From the NCBI RefSeq assembly GCF_008107695.1, contig NZ_VIRG01000060.1:124001-188000 (forward strand): DNA of 64,000 bases. The letters run 5' to 3'. The translations under genes were made by a program, and so were the position numbers. The first letter of the stretch is position 1, and the number at the start of each line of letters is the position of its first letter. This DNA is from Stappia sp. BW2 (GTDB lineage Bacteria; Pseudomonadota; Alphaproteobacteria; Rhizobiales; Stappiaceae). This document shows positions 9,452 to 18,840 of the stretch, piece after piece. Under the pieces are notes generated by a model. That model was not told the DNA's origin and made no database searches. It saw nothing but the letters and a program-made list of their open reading frames with translations.

Positions 9452-10120
9452 CTACAGGCCGACGACGCCGGGGAGGCCGGAAATGTCGGCGATCTCGGTA
9501 TAGCCGTAGTAGGGGTTGGCCGGTTCATGGCCACGGTTTACCCAGACCTTGTTCTTGATACCAAGATCATGCGCCGACATCAGGTCGTAGCGGAAAGAAG
9601 ACGAGCAATGCAAAACGTCTTCCGGGCCGCAACCCAGCATGTCGAACATATATTCAAAAGCCTGGAAGCGCGGCTTGTAGGCTTGCGCCTGTTCGGCGGT
9701 ATAGACCTTATGGAAGGGCGCGCCGAGCTTCTCGACATTGGACATGATCTGCGAGTCCATGGCGTTGGAAAGGATAACCAGCGGAATTTCCTTGGCGACC
9801 TTTGCGAGACCTGCAGGCACATCCGGATGAGGTCCCCAGGTCGGCACGCGTTCATAGATCATCTGCGCGTCTTCATCCCGAAAGGTGACGCCGTTGGCCT
9901 TGCAGGTCCGCTGCAGCGAATTATGGACTACCTCGGCATAGGGCTTCCAGGCTCCCATGATTTCGTCGAAACGATAGGCCGAGAAATTCTTGATGAATTT
10001 CTGCATCGCCTGCTCATCCAGCTGGTCGCTGTAAAGGTCGCGGGCAGCACCGGCCATGTCGAAATGAATCAGGGTGCCGTGACAATCGAAGGTGACATAT
10101 TTCGGGCGAATGGGGGCCAT
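9452..10120 (-). CDS. HAD-superfamily hydrolase, haloacid dehalogenase type II
   Basis: A 222-residue HAD hydrolase. The nucleophile motif reads FDCHGTL near residue 10, motif II is ILSNAMDSQI, and the motif III/IV region is YKPRFQAFEYM followed by CSSSFRYDLMSAHDLGI. This arrangement matches type II haloacid dehalogenases and related phosphatases. The start ATG at 10118-10120 is preceded by GAGGAAG; longer in-frame upstream sequence has no such site. It is the first gene of a two-gene operon with the PuuB-like oxidase. Substrate unknown: either dehalogenation or phosphate release is possible. Confidence 0.8.
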   Translation of the reverse strand: MAPIRPKYVTFDCHGTLIHFDMAGAARDLYSDQLDEQAMQKFIKNFSAYRFDEIMGAWKPYAEVVHNSLQRTCKANGVTFRDEDAQMIYERVPTWGPHPDVPAGLAKVAKEIPLVILSNAMDSQIMSNVEKLGAPFHKVYTAEQAQAYKPRFQAFEYMFDMLGCGPEDVLHCSSSFRYDLMSAHDLGIKNKVWVNRGHEPANPYYGYTEIADISGLPGVVGL

Positions 10121-10427
10121 GAAGGTCTTCCTCTGTCTATGTGTGTCGTTGACATCATCATAAAGTGACGAGACTTCGCTTGGCCGAGCGAATTGGCTGC
10201 TCTGGAAGCACAAAGTTTTTAAATTGCCGCCCGGTTTGGCACAGAATTGCACGGCAGCCCTTCAAGGTGCCGGTCGAAATGCCTGTCCGCCGGCCCCTTA
10301 AATGCCTTGCCAGCACAATATGCGGGATGCGCGCCGCGGTTTGGCAGAAGATAGTGCGCAGCCCCATGCATTTAGATGAATAGCTTGCCTTTCCTGTCCG
10401 AAACTTCTCATCAGGAAAGGATCACTC
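10121..10427. other. Divergent intergenic region, 307 bases
   Basis: This stretch separates the minus-strand HAD/oxidase pair from the plus-strand GNAT/aminotransferase genes and must hold both promoters. I saw no strong inverted repeat or RNA element. A site resembling a sigma-54 promoter near 10237 has the wrong spacing and was rejected. AAAGGATC near 10417 is the ribosome binding site of the gene at 10428. Confidence 0.5.
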
Positions 10428-11264
10428 ATGCAGAGCCAAATTGATATTGGTGCTTTCGGGCCTGAGCATATTGATGGTGCACTTGCGCTGACGCGCGCCG
10501 AGAACTGGCCGCATCGTCGCGAAGACTGGATGCTCGTGCAGCAGCTGAGCACTGGCGTTGTCGCAACCGACGCGGAAGGCCGTGTCACCGGCACGACGCT
10601 TGTGACGCCCTACGGCGACGATTGCGCCACGATCAATATGGTTATCGTCGACAAGTCCATGCGCGGTCTCGGTGTTGGCCGAAAGCTCATGGAAGAGGCG
10701 TTTGTTCTGGCTGGGGATCGCCCGCTTCGCCTCATTGCGACGCAGGAAGGACTGCCGCTTTATGAAAAGCTCGGCTTTGTAGCCACCGGCACGATCCTCC
10801 AGTGCCAAGGTCAGGCGCTTTTCTGCGACACCCCGGTGGGCGTTGAAAATATGGCTGCCGGCGACCTTGATGCTCTGAAGACGCTTGACCGCGAAGCCTA
10901 CGGTGCAGACCGGTCGAAGATGATCGATGCGCTGGTGGCGTGCGGCAGCATTGCGGTGATCCGCAAGGGCGGTGCCGTAGAAGCCTATGCTGCGATCCGG
11001 CAATTCGGGCGTGGCGACGTGATCGGCCCGGTCATTGCGCCCGACAGTGAGGCGGCCCGCGCACTCATTGCCTATCACGTCTCCTCGCGCCCCGGGGCGT
11101 TCCTTCGTATCGACACGGGAAGCGAAACCGGCCTCGCGCCCTGGCTCGCCGAAATCGGGCTTGCCCATTCCGGCGGCGGCGTGGCGATGCGGCGCCCTCC
11201 CAAAGACAATGCAGAACAGGCACGGCGAAAAGTCTACGCGCTGGCCAACCAGGCCCTCGGCTGA
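10428..11264 (+). CDS. GNAT-family N-acetyltransferase, paralogue of the gene at 335
   Basis: A 278-residue acetyltransferase with an N-terminal GNAT domain (about residues 5-135) and a C-terminal YitH-like domain. The acetyl-CoA pyrophosphate loop is intact as RGLGVGRKLMEEA near residues 83-95, and the strand motif LYEKLGF follows. The start is preceded by AAAGGATC. It shares WPHRREDW, CQG and FGRGDVIGP with the copy at 335-1192, so the two are duplicates within 10 kb. It is followed 20 bases later by the aminotransferase gene, suggesting acetylation of an amine handled by that operon. Confidence 0.85.
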   Translation: MQSQIDIGAFGPEHIDGALALTRAENWPHRREDWMLVQQLSTGVVATDAEGRVTGTTLVTPYGDDCATINMVIVDKSMRGLGVGRKLMEEAFVLAGDRPLRLIATQEGLPLYEKLGFVATGTILQCQGQALFCDTPVGVENMAAGDLDALKTLDREAYGADRSKMIDALVACGSIAVIRKGGAVEAYAAIRQFGRGDVIGPVIAPDSEAARALIAYHVSSRPGAFLRIDTGSETGLAPWLAEIGLAHSGGGVAMRRPPKDNAEQARRKVYALANQALG

Positions 11265-11284
11265 AATCAATCTGGAGAAGCATA

Positions 11285-12658
11285 GTGCTCGCCAATTCCC
11301 TGAACGAACTTGATCGTGCCCATCTGATCCACCCTGTCGCGTCCTATCGCGGACACGAACGCCAGGGTGTGCGGGTCTTGAAATCCGCCAACGGGGCAAC
11401 CGTTACCGATTCCAGCGGCCACCAGCTTATCGACGGCTTCGCGGGGCTCTGGTGCGTCAATGCCGGGTACGGCCATGAAAGTATCGTTGAAGCCGCAGCC
11501 CGCCAGATGCGGGAGTTGCCTTACGCTACGGGATATTTTGACCTCGGGTCGGAGCCTGCCATCCGGCTGGCATCCGAACTTGCCGAACGTGCACCGGGTG
11601 ACCTGAACAGGTGTTATTTTACGCTCGGCGGATCGGATGCCGTGGATTCGACCGTTCGGTTTGTCCACTACTACTGGAATGCCAAGGGTCAGCCGCAGCG
11701 CGATCAGTTTATCTCGATCCAGCAGGGCTATCACGGTTCATCGACGGTTGGCGCCGGACTGACAGCGCTTCCCGCCTTCCATACCGGCTTTGGCGTTCCC
11801 TTTGACTGGCAGCATAAAATTCCATCGCCTTATCCCTATCGCAACCCTTTCGGAGACGATGCGGCAACAATCACGTCCGCGTCGCTTTCCGCCTTGAAGG
11901 CCAAGATCGAAGAAATCGGGCCGGACCGTGTTGCCGCATTTTACGCGGAGCCGATCCAGGGATCCGGCGGCGTCATTGTGCCGCCTAAAGGCTGGATCAA
12001 GGCAATCCGCGACCTTTGCCATGAATACGGCATCCTCTTCATCGCTGACGAGGTCATCACCGGTTTCGGTCGCACCGGGCCGCTTTTTGCCTGCGAGGCG
12101 GAAGACGTTGTTCCGGACATGATGACGGTCGCCAAGGGTCTGACCTCCGGCTACGTGCCGATGGGCGCTGTTTTCATGTCGGATGGCGTCTATGACGTGA
12201 TTGCCGATGGTGCGGGCGAAGCCGCGGTCGGCCACGGCTATACCTACTCCGCCCATCCCGTCAGTGCGGCGGTCGCGCTTGAGGTGCTGAAGCTTTACGA
12301 AGGTGGCCTGCTTGAAAATGGCCGCAAAGCGGGTGCCCGGCTGATGGCCGGACTGGAAAGTCTGCGCGATCATCCGCTGGTCGGCGAAGTTCGTGGCCGC
12401 GGCATGCTGGCAGGCGTCGAACTTGTTACCGACAAGGCTAAAAAAACCCCGCTTCCAGCTGCGGCCATGGCAGCCAGGCGCGTCTTTGACCGGGCATGGG
12501 ACAATGGCCTTGTCATCCGCGCCTTTCCGCAGGGCGTTCTCGGCTATGCGCCGCCGCTTTGCTGTACCGATGCCGAGATCGACGCAATCATCGAGCGGAC
12601 CCGCGAAACGCTGGATCAGACGCTCGCCGACCCGGATGTCAGGTCCGTCATGGCTTGA
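11285..12658 (+). CDS. spuC: Class III omega-aminotransferase, putrescine/polyamine:pyruvate type
   Basis: A 457-residue PLP enzyme with a GTG start preceded by GGAGAA. The cofactor lysine is K284 (VAKGLTSGYVP), the pyridine-nitrogen Asp is D255 (FIADEVITGFGR), and QQGYHGSS near 146-153 is the cofactor-phosphate region. The overall pattern (GLWCVNAGYGH at 54-64) fits the beta-alanine/putrescine:pyruvate aminotransferase branch (SpuC-like), which moves an omega-amino group to pyruvate, giving alanine and an aldehyde. It lies between a GNAT gene and a peptide/amine ABC importer, which supports a catabolic amine role. A taurine or beta-alanine substrate is not excluded. Confidence 0.8.
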   Translation: MLANSLNELDRAHLIHPVASYRGHERQGVRVLKSANGATVTDSSGHQLIDGFAGLWCVNAGYGHESIVEAAARQMRELPYATGYFDLGSEPAIRLASELAERAPGDLNRCYFTLGGSDAVDSTVRFVHYYWNAKGQPQRDQFISIQQGYHGSSTVGAGLTALPAFHTGFGVPFDWQHKIPSPYPYRNPFGDDAATITSASLSALKAKIEEIGPDRVAAFYAEPIQGSGGVIVPPKGWIKAIRDLCHEYGILFIADEVITGFGRTGPLFACEAEDVVPDMMTVAKGLTSGYVPMGAVFMSDGVYDVIADGAGEAAVGHGYTYSAHPVSAAVALEVLKLYEGGLLENGRKAGARLMAGLESLRDHPLVGEVRGRGMLAGVELVTDKAKKTPLPAAAMAARRVFDRAWDNGLVIRAFPQGVLGYAPPLCCTDAEIDAIIERTRETLDQTLADPDVRSVMA

Positions 12659-13001
12659 GAGAGGATTCCCGAAATACTGCCGGAGCAACAAAGTTCGCAA
12701 TTTAATGCTGCCGCGACCGGCAATTACGGAGAATAAGCCAACGCTGGCATGAAACACTAGAGGTGGGAAAAGGAGTAATCGGCTACTTGGATCAGGCACT
12801 GAATGAAGGGGAATATTTTCCTCCTTCAGATTTTGACAGTGGGAACCTTGGGTGATCCCGGGAAGCGAAGGTTCCGAAGAGACAAGTAGCTAACACATTG
12901 CCAACACGAAATCCGCAAAGGGTGGCTGTGAAAACCAACCGAGGCTGGAAGGTCCGCAATCAAGACGGCCGCCACCCAAACCGACCGAAGAGGGGAATGT
13001 A
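12659..13001 (+). promoter_or_regulatory. Leader region of the ABC importer operon with an inverted repeat
   Basis: This 343-base gap must carry the promoter of the importer operon. It contains a hairpin-forming repeat, GGAACCTT (12842-12849) with AAGGTTCC (12868-12875), and a smaller GAAGG/CCTTC pair just upstream. These could end the aminotransferase transcript or structure the leader; neither is followed by a clear T run. GAGGGGAA at about 12989-12996 is the ribosome binding site of the next gene. Confidence 0.4.
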
Positions 13002-14603
13002 ATGACTGATAAAATTATCAATTGGACGAAGTCCGACGACGCAAAGGTCGAAGACGCCATCCGTCGCGGTGCGTCCCGCCGCGATCTCCTGAAGTTGATG
13101 CTGGCGAGCGGCGTTGCCGTTACAGCTGGTAGCGCCATTTTCGGCCGCGCCTCAAGCGCTGTTGCCGGAACCCCGGTTTCCGGCGGGCATTTCAAGGCCG
13201 CAGGTCTGTCGTCCTCAAATGCCGACACACTCGACCCGGCCAAGGCTTCGAACGGCACCGACTATGTGCGCTGCTGCTCCCTCTACAACCGGCTGACCGT
13301 CATCGATGGCAGCGGCGTTCCCCAGATGGAACTCGCCGAGAAGCTCGAGTCCAAGGACGCCAAGACCTGGACAGCGACGCTTCGCAAGGGCGTGACCTAT
13401 CATGACGGGAAGGCGCTCACCTCCGACGACGTCGTCTTCGCGCTGAACCGCCATCTCGACCCGAGTGTCGGATCCAAAGTCGCAAAGATCGCCGCGCAGT
13501 TTGCCGAGATCAAGGCTGTCGACCCGTCGACGGTCGAGATCGTTCTCGAAGCAGCGAACGCCGACCTACCGTTCATTCTGGCACTGCAGCACTTCATGAT
13601 CGTTCAGGACGGCACGACCGATTTCTCGAAGGGGATTGGCACCGGTCCGTTCACGCTTGAAACATTCGAGCCGGGCGTACGCTCGATCATGAAGAAAAAC
13701 CAGAACTACTGGAAGCCGGGTCTGCCGCATATCGATAGCTTCGAGTTCTTCGCAATCGGTGACGACAATGCCCGCGTCAACGCCCTTCTGGCGGGCGATA
13801 TCCATTTGGCGGCTGCCATCAACCCGCGTTCGACAAAGCTGGTCGAATCCCAAAGCGGCTTTGAATTGTCCAAGTCGACAAACGGCAACTATACAAACCT
13901 CAATATCCGCCTCGACATGAACAAGCCGGAGTTTGTCACGGGCATGAAATATCTGATCAATCGCGATCAGATCATCAGCTCGGCACTGCGCGGTGATGGA
14001 GAAATCGGCAACGACCAGCCAATTTCGCCAGCTAACGTCTACCATAATGCCGATCTCAAGCCGAAGGAGTTCGATCCGGACAAGGCGAAGCATTACTTCG
14101 AAAAAGCCGGAGTGCTCGGCCAGTCCATCCCTGTCATCACCTCGGATGCTGCCGGCAATGCTGTCGATATGGCCATGATCGTTCAGGCCGCAGGGGCCGA
14201 TATCGGTCTTAACCTAGACGTGCAGCGCGTCCCCTCAGACGGCTACTGGAGCAAATACTGGCTCAAGGCTCCGATCCACTTCGGCAACATTGACCCGCGC
14301 CCGACGCCAGATATCTTTTTCTCGCTTCTCTATGCGTCCAACGCTCCCTGGAACGAGAGCCAGTACAAGTCGCCGAAGTTCGACAAGATGCTGCTTGAGG
14401 CCCGTGGTATGCTCGATCAGACAAAACGGCACGAGATCTACAACGAAATGCAGACCATGATCTCCGATGACGCTGGTACAATCATTCCTGCCTACATCAC
14501 CAATGCGGATGCACTTTCCACCAAGGTGAAGGGTCTGTTGACCAACCCTGTCGCAGGCATGATGGGCTACTCGATGGCAGAACATATCTGGCTTGAATCC
14601 TGA
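13002..14603 (+). CDS. Tat-exported ABC transporter substrate-binding protein (SBP_bac_5, peptide/amine type)
   Basis: A 533-residue periplasmic binding protein of the DppA/OppA family. A twin-arginine signal lies at about residues 25-56: SRRDLLK followed by a hydrophobic stretch and a cleavage-like AVAG. The mature part contains TWTATLRKGVTYHDGKALTSDDVVFAL, written here as its two halves TWTATLRKG and YHDGKALTSDDV, which is the family signature. It delivers a ligand (peptide, polyamine conjugate or opine-like compound) to the permeases encoded next. A large perfect stem-loop follows the stop codon, typical of importer operons that express the binding protein in excess. Confidence 0.88.
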   Translation: MTDKIINWTKSDDAKVEDAIRRGASRRDLLKLMLASGVAVTAGSAIFGRASSAVAGTPVSGGHFKAAGLSSSNADTLDPAKASNGTDYVRCCSLYNRLTVIDGSGVPQMELAEKLESKDAKTWTATLRKGVTYHDGKALTSDDVVFALNRHLDPSVGSKVAKIAAQFAEIKAVDPSTVEIVLEAANADLPFILALQHFMIVQDGTTDFSKGIGTGPFTLETFEPGVRSIMKKNQNYWKPGLPHIDSFEFFAIGDDNARVNALLAGDIHLAAAINPRSTKLVESQSGFELSKSTNGNYTNLNIRLDMNKPEFVTGMKYLINRDQIISSALRGDGEIGNDQPISPANVYHNADLKPKEFDPDKAKHYFEKAGVLGQSIPVITSDAAGNAVDMAMIVQAAGADIGLNLDVQRVPSDGYWSKYWLKAPIHFGNIDPRPTPDIFFSLLYASNAPWNESQYKSPKFDKMLLEARGMLDQTKRHEIYNEMQTMISDDAGTIIPAYITNADALSTKVKGLLTNPVAGMMGYSMAEHIWLES

Positions 14604-14613
14604 TCTCAGGAGC

Positions 14614-14644
14614 CATATCCGGAGGGCAACGCCCTCCGGATATG
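14614..14644 (+). promoter_or_regulatory. Intercistronic stem-loop after the binding-protein gene
   Basis: CATATCCGGAGGGC (14614-14627) and GCCCTCCGGATATG (14631-14644) form a 14-base perfect stem with an AAC loop. There is no T run behind it, so it is better read as an mRNA-stabilising or partially terminating element between the binding protein and the permeases. Confidence 0.7.
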
Positions 14645-14785
14645 AGTGTTGCCAGACTATTGCGCGACAGAACGAATGGCCGCAACACACAGGCGGGCCG
14701 GGAGCAATAGGCTCTTCTTTTGGAACATGTTTGATGGGAAAGTGGCTTGGCCGCCGGCATCGGACATTGCGGCTGGAGATCTTCC

Positions 14786-15739
14786 ATGAACTCTGAAATC
14801 GGACGCCTGATCCTGAAGCGATTGGGCATCGCGATCATCACCCTTGTTATCGTATCATTCGCGGTGTTCTTCACGACGAATATGCTGCCGGGCGACACGG
14901 CCACCATTTTGCTTGGCCAGGCTGCCACGCCGGAAGCGGTGGCGGGACTGCGTGAAGCGATGCATCTCAACGATCCCGCTATTACGCGCTTCTTCCATTG
15001 GGCGTTCGGCTTCGTGACTGGCGATCTTGGCAAGTCCTACGCCAACAACATGGAAATATCCACGCTCATTGGAAACCGGTTCCTCAATACCCTGGAGCTT
15101 GCAGCAATCACCACGGTGATCGCCGTTCCCTTCGCGCTGACGCTTGGCATTACCTCCGCAGTCGCCAGGGGATCACTTTATGACCGGATCGTCACCGTTT
15201 TGACCATTGGTGTGATTTCCGTGCCCGAGTTCGTGATCGCCTCGACCGCGGTGCTTATCTTTGCCGTCTATTTGCGGTGGCTGCCCGCGATCTCCTTCGT
15301 CAATGAAATCCACTCCGTTTCCGACATGCTGAGAATGTATGCGATGCCGGTCGTTACGCTGACCTTCGTGGTCTCGGCACAGATCATTCGCATGACGCGC
15401 GCCGCCGTGATCGAGACGCTCGACACACCCTATGTCGAAATGGCTCTCCTGAAGGGGGCGTCGCGTAGCCGGATGGTTCTGCGCCACGCATTGCCGAACG
15501 CGCTGGGTCCCATCGTCAATGCGCTCGCACTGTCGCTCTCCTATCTGATCGGCGGCGTCATCATCATCGAAACGATCTTCAATTATCCGGGCATTGCCAA
15601 GCTGATGGTAGACGCCGTCGCGACGCGTGACCTGCCGTTGATCCAGACCTGCGCGGTGATCTTCTGTGCCGGTTACCTGATCCTGATCACGATTGCCGAC
15701 ATCATCGCCATTATTTCCAATCCGAGGCTCCGCAAATGA
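14786..15739 (+). CDS. dppB: ABC transporter permease, DppB type
   Basis: A 317-residue inner-membrane permease. The N-terminal segment RLILKRLGIAIITLVIVSF is a first transmembrane helix, followed by the periplasmic MLPGDTATILLGQAATPEAV region, and the coupling EAA-like loop reads EMALLKGASRSRMVLRHAL before the NALGPIVNALAL helix. The ATG at 14786 with GGAG upstream was chosen over a TTG at 14747. Its last four bases overlap the next gene (ATGA), so the two permeases are translationally coupled. Confidence 0.85.
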   Translation: MNSEIGRLILKRLGIAIITLVIVSFAVFFTTNMLPGDTATILLGQAATPEAVAGLREAMHLNDPAITRFFHWAFGFVTGDLGKSYANNMEISTLIGNRFLNTLELAAITTVIAVPFALTLGITSAVARGSLYDRIVTVLTIGVISVPEFVIASTAVLIFAVYLRWLPAISFVNEIHSVSDMLRMYAMPVVTLTFVVSAQIIRMTRAAVIETLDTPYVEMALLKGASRSRMVLRHALPNALGPIVNALALSLSYLIGGVIIIETIFNYPGIAKLMVDAVATRDLPLIQTCAVIFCAGYLILITIADIIAIISNPRLRK

Positions 15740-16584
15740 AGCAGACCGCCACAACCATGTCGGCTCACCGTTTCGGCTACACCTTCAGCCCGATTGGCAT
15801 GATCGCGTTGGCCGTCATCCTGTTCTGGGCGTTCGTGGCCGCTTTTGCACCACATCTTGTTCCCTATTCGCCGGGCAAGATCGTTGATACCGACTTTTTC
15901 GGCCCGATAAGCAGCAAATTCTGGCTTGGTTCGGACTACCTGGGGCGAGACATGCTCTCCCGCATCATCATGGGGGCTCGCTACACTCTGGGTGTCTCTC
16001 TTGCGGGCGTTCTTATTGCCACAACGAGCGGCGTTGTCCTCGGCATGGCCGCGGCGGTTATCGGCGGATGGTTCGACACATTGCTCAGCCGTTTCATGGA
16101 CGCGATGCTGTCGATTCCCAGCAAGCTCTTCGGTCTTGTTGTGGTTGCCGCAGTCGGGTCTTCCTTGCCGGCGCTCATCCTGACGCTTGCATTTATCTAC
16201 ACACCGGGCTCTTTCCGCTTTGCCCGGGCGCTCGCGGTAAATGTCAACACCATGGACTTTGTCGCGGTCGCTCGCATTCGCGGAGAAAGCACCCTTTATC
16301 TCGTCTGTGCGGAAATCCTGCCCAACATCATTCGCCCCGTGCTCGCCGATTTCGGAATCCGCTTTGTCTTCATCGTGCTGCTGCTCTCCGGCCTGTCCTT
16401 CCTCGGACTTGGCGTGCAGCCGCCGCTGGCAGACTGGGGCGCCCTCGTGCATGAGAATATCCAGAGCCTCTCTTATGCCTCGGCAGCCGTGATCGCACCT
16501 TCGTTAGCCATTGCCAGCCTGACCATCAGCGTCAATCTGCTGATCGACAATCTGCCGCGTAAAATCCGGGATCGGAGTGCCTGA
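15736..16584 (+). CDS. dppC: ABC transporter permease, DppC type
   Basis: A 282-residue second permease subunit of the same importer. It carries the DppC-type early motif LGSDYLGRDMLSRIIMGAR, several hydrophobic helices, and the coupling loop VAVARIRGESTLYLVCAEILPN. It overlaps dppB by four bases and is followed two bases later by the ATPase gene. It forms the heterodimeric membrane channel with the 14786 product. Confidence 0.87.
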   Translation: MKQTATTMSAHRFGYTFSPIGMIALAVILFWAFVAAFAPHLVPYSPGKIVDTDFFGPISSKFWLGSDYLGRDMLSRIIMGARYTLGVSLAGVLIATTSGVVLGMAAAVIGGWFDTLLSRFMDAMLSIPSKLFGLVVVAAVGSSLPALILTLAFIYTPGSFRFARALAVNVNTMDFVAVARIRGESTLYLVCAEILPNIIRPVLADFGIRFVFIVLLLSGLSFLGLGVQPPLADWGALVHENIQSLSYASAAVIAPSLAIASLTISVNLLIDNLPRKIRDRSA

Positions 16585-16586
16585 AC

Positions 16587-18239
16587 ATGACCAATCTCGT
16601 AGAAATCAGAAATCTTCACGTTGAAGCGACAACGGACGCCGGACGCCGGATCGAGATCATCAAGGGTGTCGATCTGGATATTGCCAAGGGCGAGATCGTT
16701 GCGCTGATCGGGGAAAGTGGCTCGGGCAAGACGACCATCGCACTTTCGCTGATGGGCTATGCCAGACGCGGCTGCGAGATCACCAAAGGGTCGTTGCTGG
16801 TCGACGGCAAGGACATGGCCCGGCTTTCGGAAAAACAGCGCCAGCAGGTGCGCGGTACCGAGGTCGCCTACGTGCCGCAAAGTGCGGCCGCTGCCTTCAA
16901 TCCATCGGCAACAATCATAGATCAGGTGTTCGAGGTAACCCGGATTCACAAACTCATGCCACCGGCCCAGGCACGCCTTCGCGCAATTGAACTGTTCCGC
17001 GCGCTTTCCCTGCCGGATGCCGAAAACATCGGTAACCGCTATCCCCACCAGGTGTCGGGGGGACAGTTGCAGCGCCTTGCCGCCGCCATGGCACTGATCG
17101 GGGATCCGAAGTTGATGATCTTCGACGAGCCCACCACTGCGCTTGATGTGACGACACAGATCGACGTCCTCAAGGCTTTCAAGTCGGTCATGCAGCAGGG
17201 CGGCATTGCCGGTGTCTATGTTTCGCATGATCTGGCCGTTGTTGCCCAGATCGCTGACCGGATCGTCGTCTTGAAAGACGGCGAGGTCCAGGAAACCGGC
17301 ACCACACAGGACATCCTGCAGGCACCGAAACATCCTTATACCCGGGAACTTCTGGCTGCATTCGAGCCCAGACATTTCGAGTTTTCCGGGCGAAAAGAGG
17401 CAGCAGCGACACCGCTCCTGCGCATTGAAGATGTGACATCCGGTTACGGTCAGATTCAAGCGGACGGATTGCCGCTTATCCGGGCCGTTCGATCCGTGAG
17501 CTTTGAGCTCGAAAAGGGCAGAAATCTGGGCATTATCGGCGAATCCGGCTGCGGCAAGTCGACCTTGGCGAGAACGATCTCCGGCATGCTGCCCGCCAGC
17601 GCCGGACGGGTCCTCTTCGACGGGCAGGAAATGCCCCCGGCATCAAAAAACCGCACCCGGGATCAGCTGCAGCACATGCAGATCGTCTTCCAGTCTGCAG
17701 ACACCGCGCTCAATCCGGCCAAGCCTATCGAAGATATTCTGGGGCGACCGCTGACCTTCTACCACGGCATGAGCGCTCAAGACCGCAGCAAGCGGGTTGA
17801 TGAACTTCTCGATATGGTCCACCTGCCGAGAAACCTGCGTTACAGGCATCCGGCTGAACTGTCCGGCGGGCAGAAGCAACGTGTCAACTTTGCTCGTGCC
17901 CTGGCCGCTGAGCCGAAATTGATCATTTGCGACGAGATCACCTCGGCACTCGACACGGTCGTCGCGACCGCCATTATCGAGTTGCTCAAGGAGCTGCAGC
18001 GCGAACTTGATCTGTCTTATATTTTCATCAGTCACGATCTTTCAGTCGTCGAGGCCATCTGTGACGAGATCGTGGTCATGTATCACGGGGAAAAGGTGGA
18101 GCAGTTGACGCGGGAGGGCATCAAGGCCCCCAAGCATCCCTATTCGAAACTGCTCTTCTCCTCCGTGCCGAAGCTTGATCCGGCGTGGCTGGACAATCTG
18201 GTTCTGGAACCGGAACTGGTGCGGCAATATGTTGGCTGA
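16587..18239 (+). CDS. Fused dipeptide-type ABC ATPase (DppD-DppF in one chain)
   Basis: A 550-residue protein with two complete nucleotide-binding domains. The first has Walker A GESGSGKTT at 42-50, signature VSGGQLQR and Walker B LMIFDEPTT; the second has Walker A GESGCGKST near 317-325, signature LSGGQKQR and Walker B LIICDEITS. In most Dpp/Opp systems these are two separate genes; fused forms are known in proteobacteria (YejF/GsiA type). It energises import through the two permeases just upstream. The second domain has DEITSAL in place of the usual DEPTSAL. Confidence 0.88.
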   Translation: MTNLVEIRNLHVEATTDAGRRIEIIKGVDLDIAKGEIVALIGESGSGKTTIALSLMGYARRGCEITKGSLLVDGKDMARLSEKQRQQVRGTEVAYVPQSAAAAFNPSATIIDQVFEVTRIHKLMPPAQARLRAIELFRALSLPDAENIGNRYPHQVSGGQLQRLAAAMALIGDPKLMIFDEPTTALDVTTQIDVLKAFKSVMQQGGIAGVYVSHDLAVVAQIADRIVVLKDGEVQETGTTQDILQAPKHPYTRELLAAFEPRHFEFSGRKEAAATPLLRIEDVTSGYGQIQADGLPLIRAVRSVSFELEKGRNLGIIGESGCGKSTLARTISGMLPASAGRVLFDGQEMPPASKNRTRDQLQHMQIVFQSADTALNPAKPIEDILGRPLTFYHGMSAQDRSKRVDELLDMVHLPRNLRYRHPAELSGGQKQRVNFARALAAEPKLIICDEITSALDTVVATAIIELLKELQRELDLSYIFISHDLSVVEAICDEIVVMYHGEKVEQLTREGIKAPKHPYSKLLFSSVPKLDPAWLDNLVLEPELVRQYVG

Positions 18240-18248
18240 TCAAAGCCG

Positions 18249-18725
18249 TTAGGCCGGGAAGAGGCTGGTCAACGGCAGGTGTGACTTCACAATCGGCGAC
18301 TTCAGCACGACGAAGCTGAAGTACTTGTCGATGCCGATGTCCATGTCGGTCAACCGTTCCATGATGACCTGGTATTCTCCGATCCCGGCGGTGATGAATT
18401 TCACCAGATAGTCGTAGCCCCCGGACACGAGGTGGCATTCGATGACCTGATCGACCTTGCCGACGACCGAAAGAAACCGCGCAAAGTCGTGCTGGCGGTG
18501 ATTCTTGAGCGTGATTTCCGTGAAGACGGTGAGCGTCTGTCCGAGTTTCCCCAGGTTGATCTGCGCCGAATAGCCCTCGATATAACCCTCGTTCTGCAGA
18601 CGTTTCACGCGCATCAGGCATGGGCTGGGTGACAGGTGAACAAGCTCGGCCAATTCGACATTCGTGATGCGGCCGTTCTTGTGCAGCTCGGAGAGGATCT
18701 TGATATCAGTCCGATCCAGTTTCAT
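18249..18725 (-). CDS. Lrp/AsnC-family transcriptional regulator
   Basis: A 158-residue regulator: an N-terminal helix-turn-helix (about residues 1-60, LDRTDIKILSELHKNGR then NVELAELVHLSPSPCLMRVKRLQ) and a C-terminal RAM ligand-binding domain (SGGYDYLVKF). The gene is convergent with the importer ATPase (10 bases apart) and divergent from the oxidase at 18951. The ATG at 18725 is preferred; a GTG lies one codon upstream. The perfect 12-base inverted repeat at 18841-18882 between the divergent genes is its likely binding site. Such regulators usually respond to the amino acid degraded by the neighbouring enzyme. Confidence 0.9.
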   Translation of the reverse strand: MKLDRTDIKILSELHKNGRITNVELAELVHLSPSPCLMRVKRLQNEGYIEGYSAQINLGKLGQTLTVFTEITLKNHRQHDFARFLSVVGKVDQVIECHLVSGGYDYLVKFITAGIGEYQVIMERLTDMDIGIDKYFSFVVLKSPIVKSHLPLTSLFPA

Positions 18726-18840
18726 CACTGTTCTGTCACCTTCCCGTTGCCGTCGACTGCAGCATAAACTGCTGCGGATAACCCGGAGAAGTTTACCACA
18801 CAGCGCAACATCATCTACAAACTCTTGATTTTGATACGGA

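Noticed and set aside
10237..10251. A sigma-54-like promoter, TGGCAC then TTGCA, upstream of the GNAT gene
   Set aside because: The distance between the GG and GC elements is one base short of the strict sigma-54 spacing.
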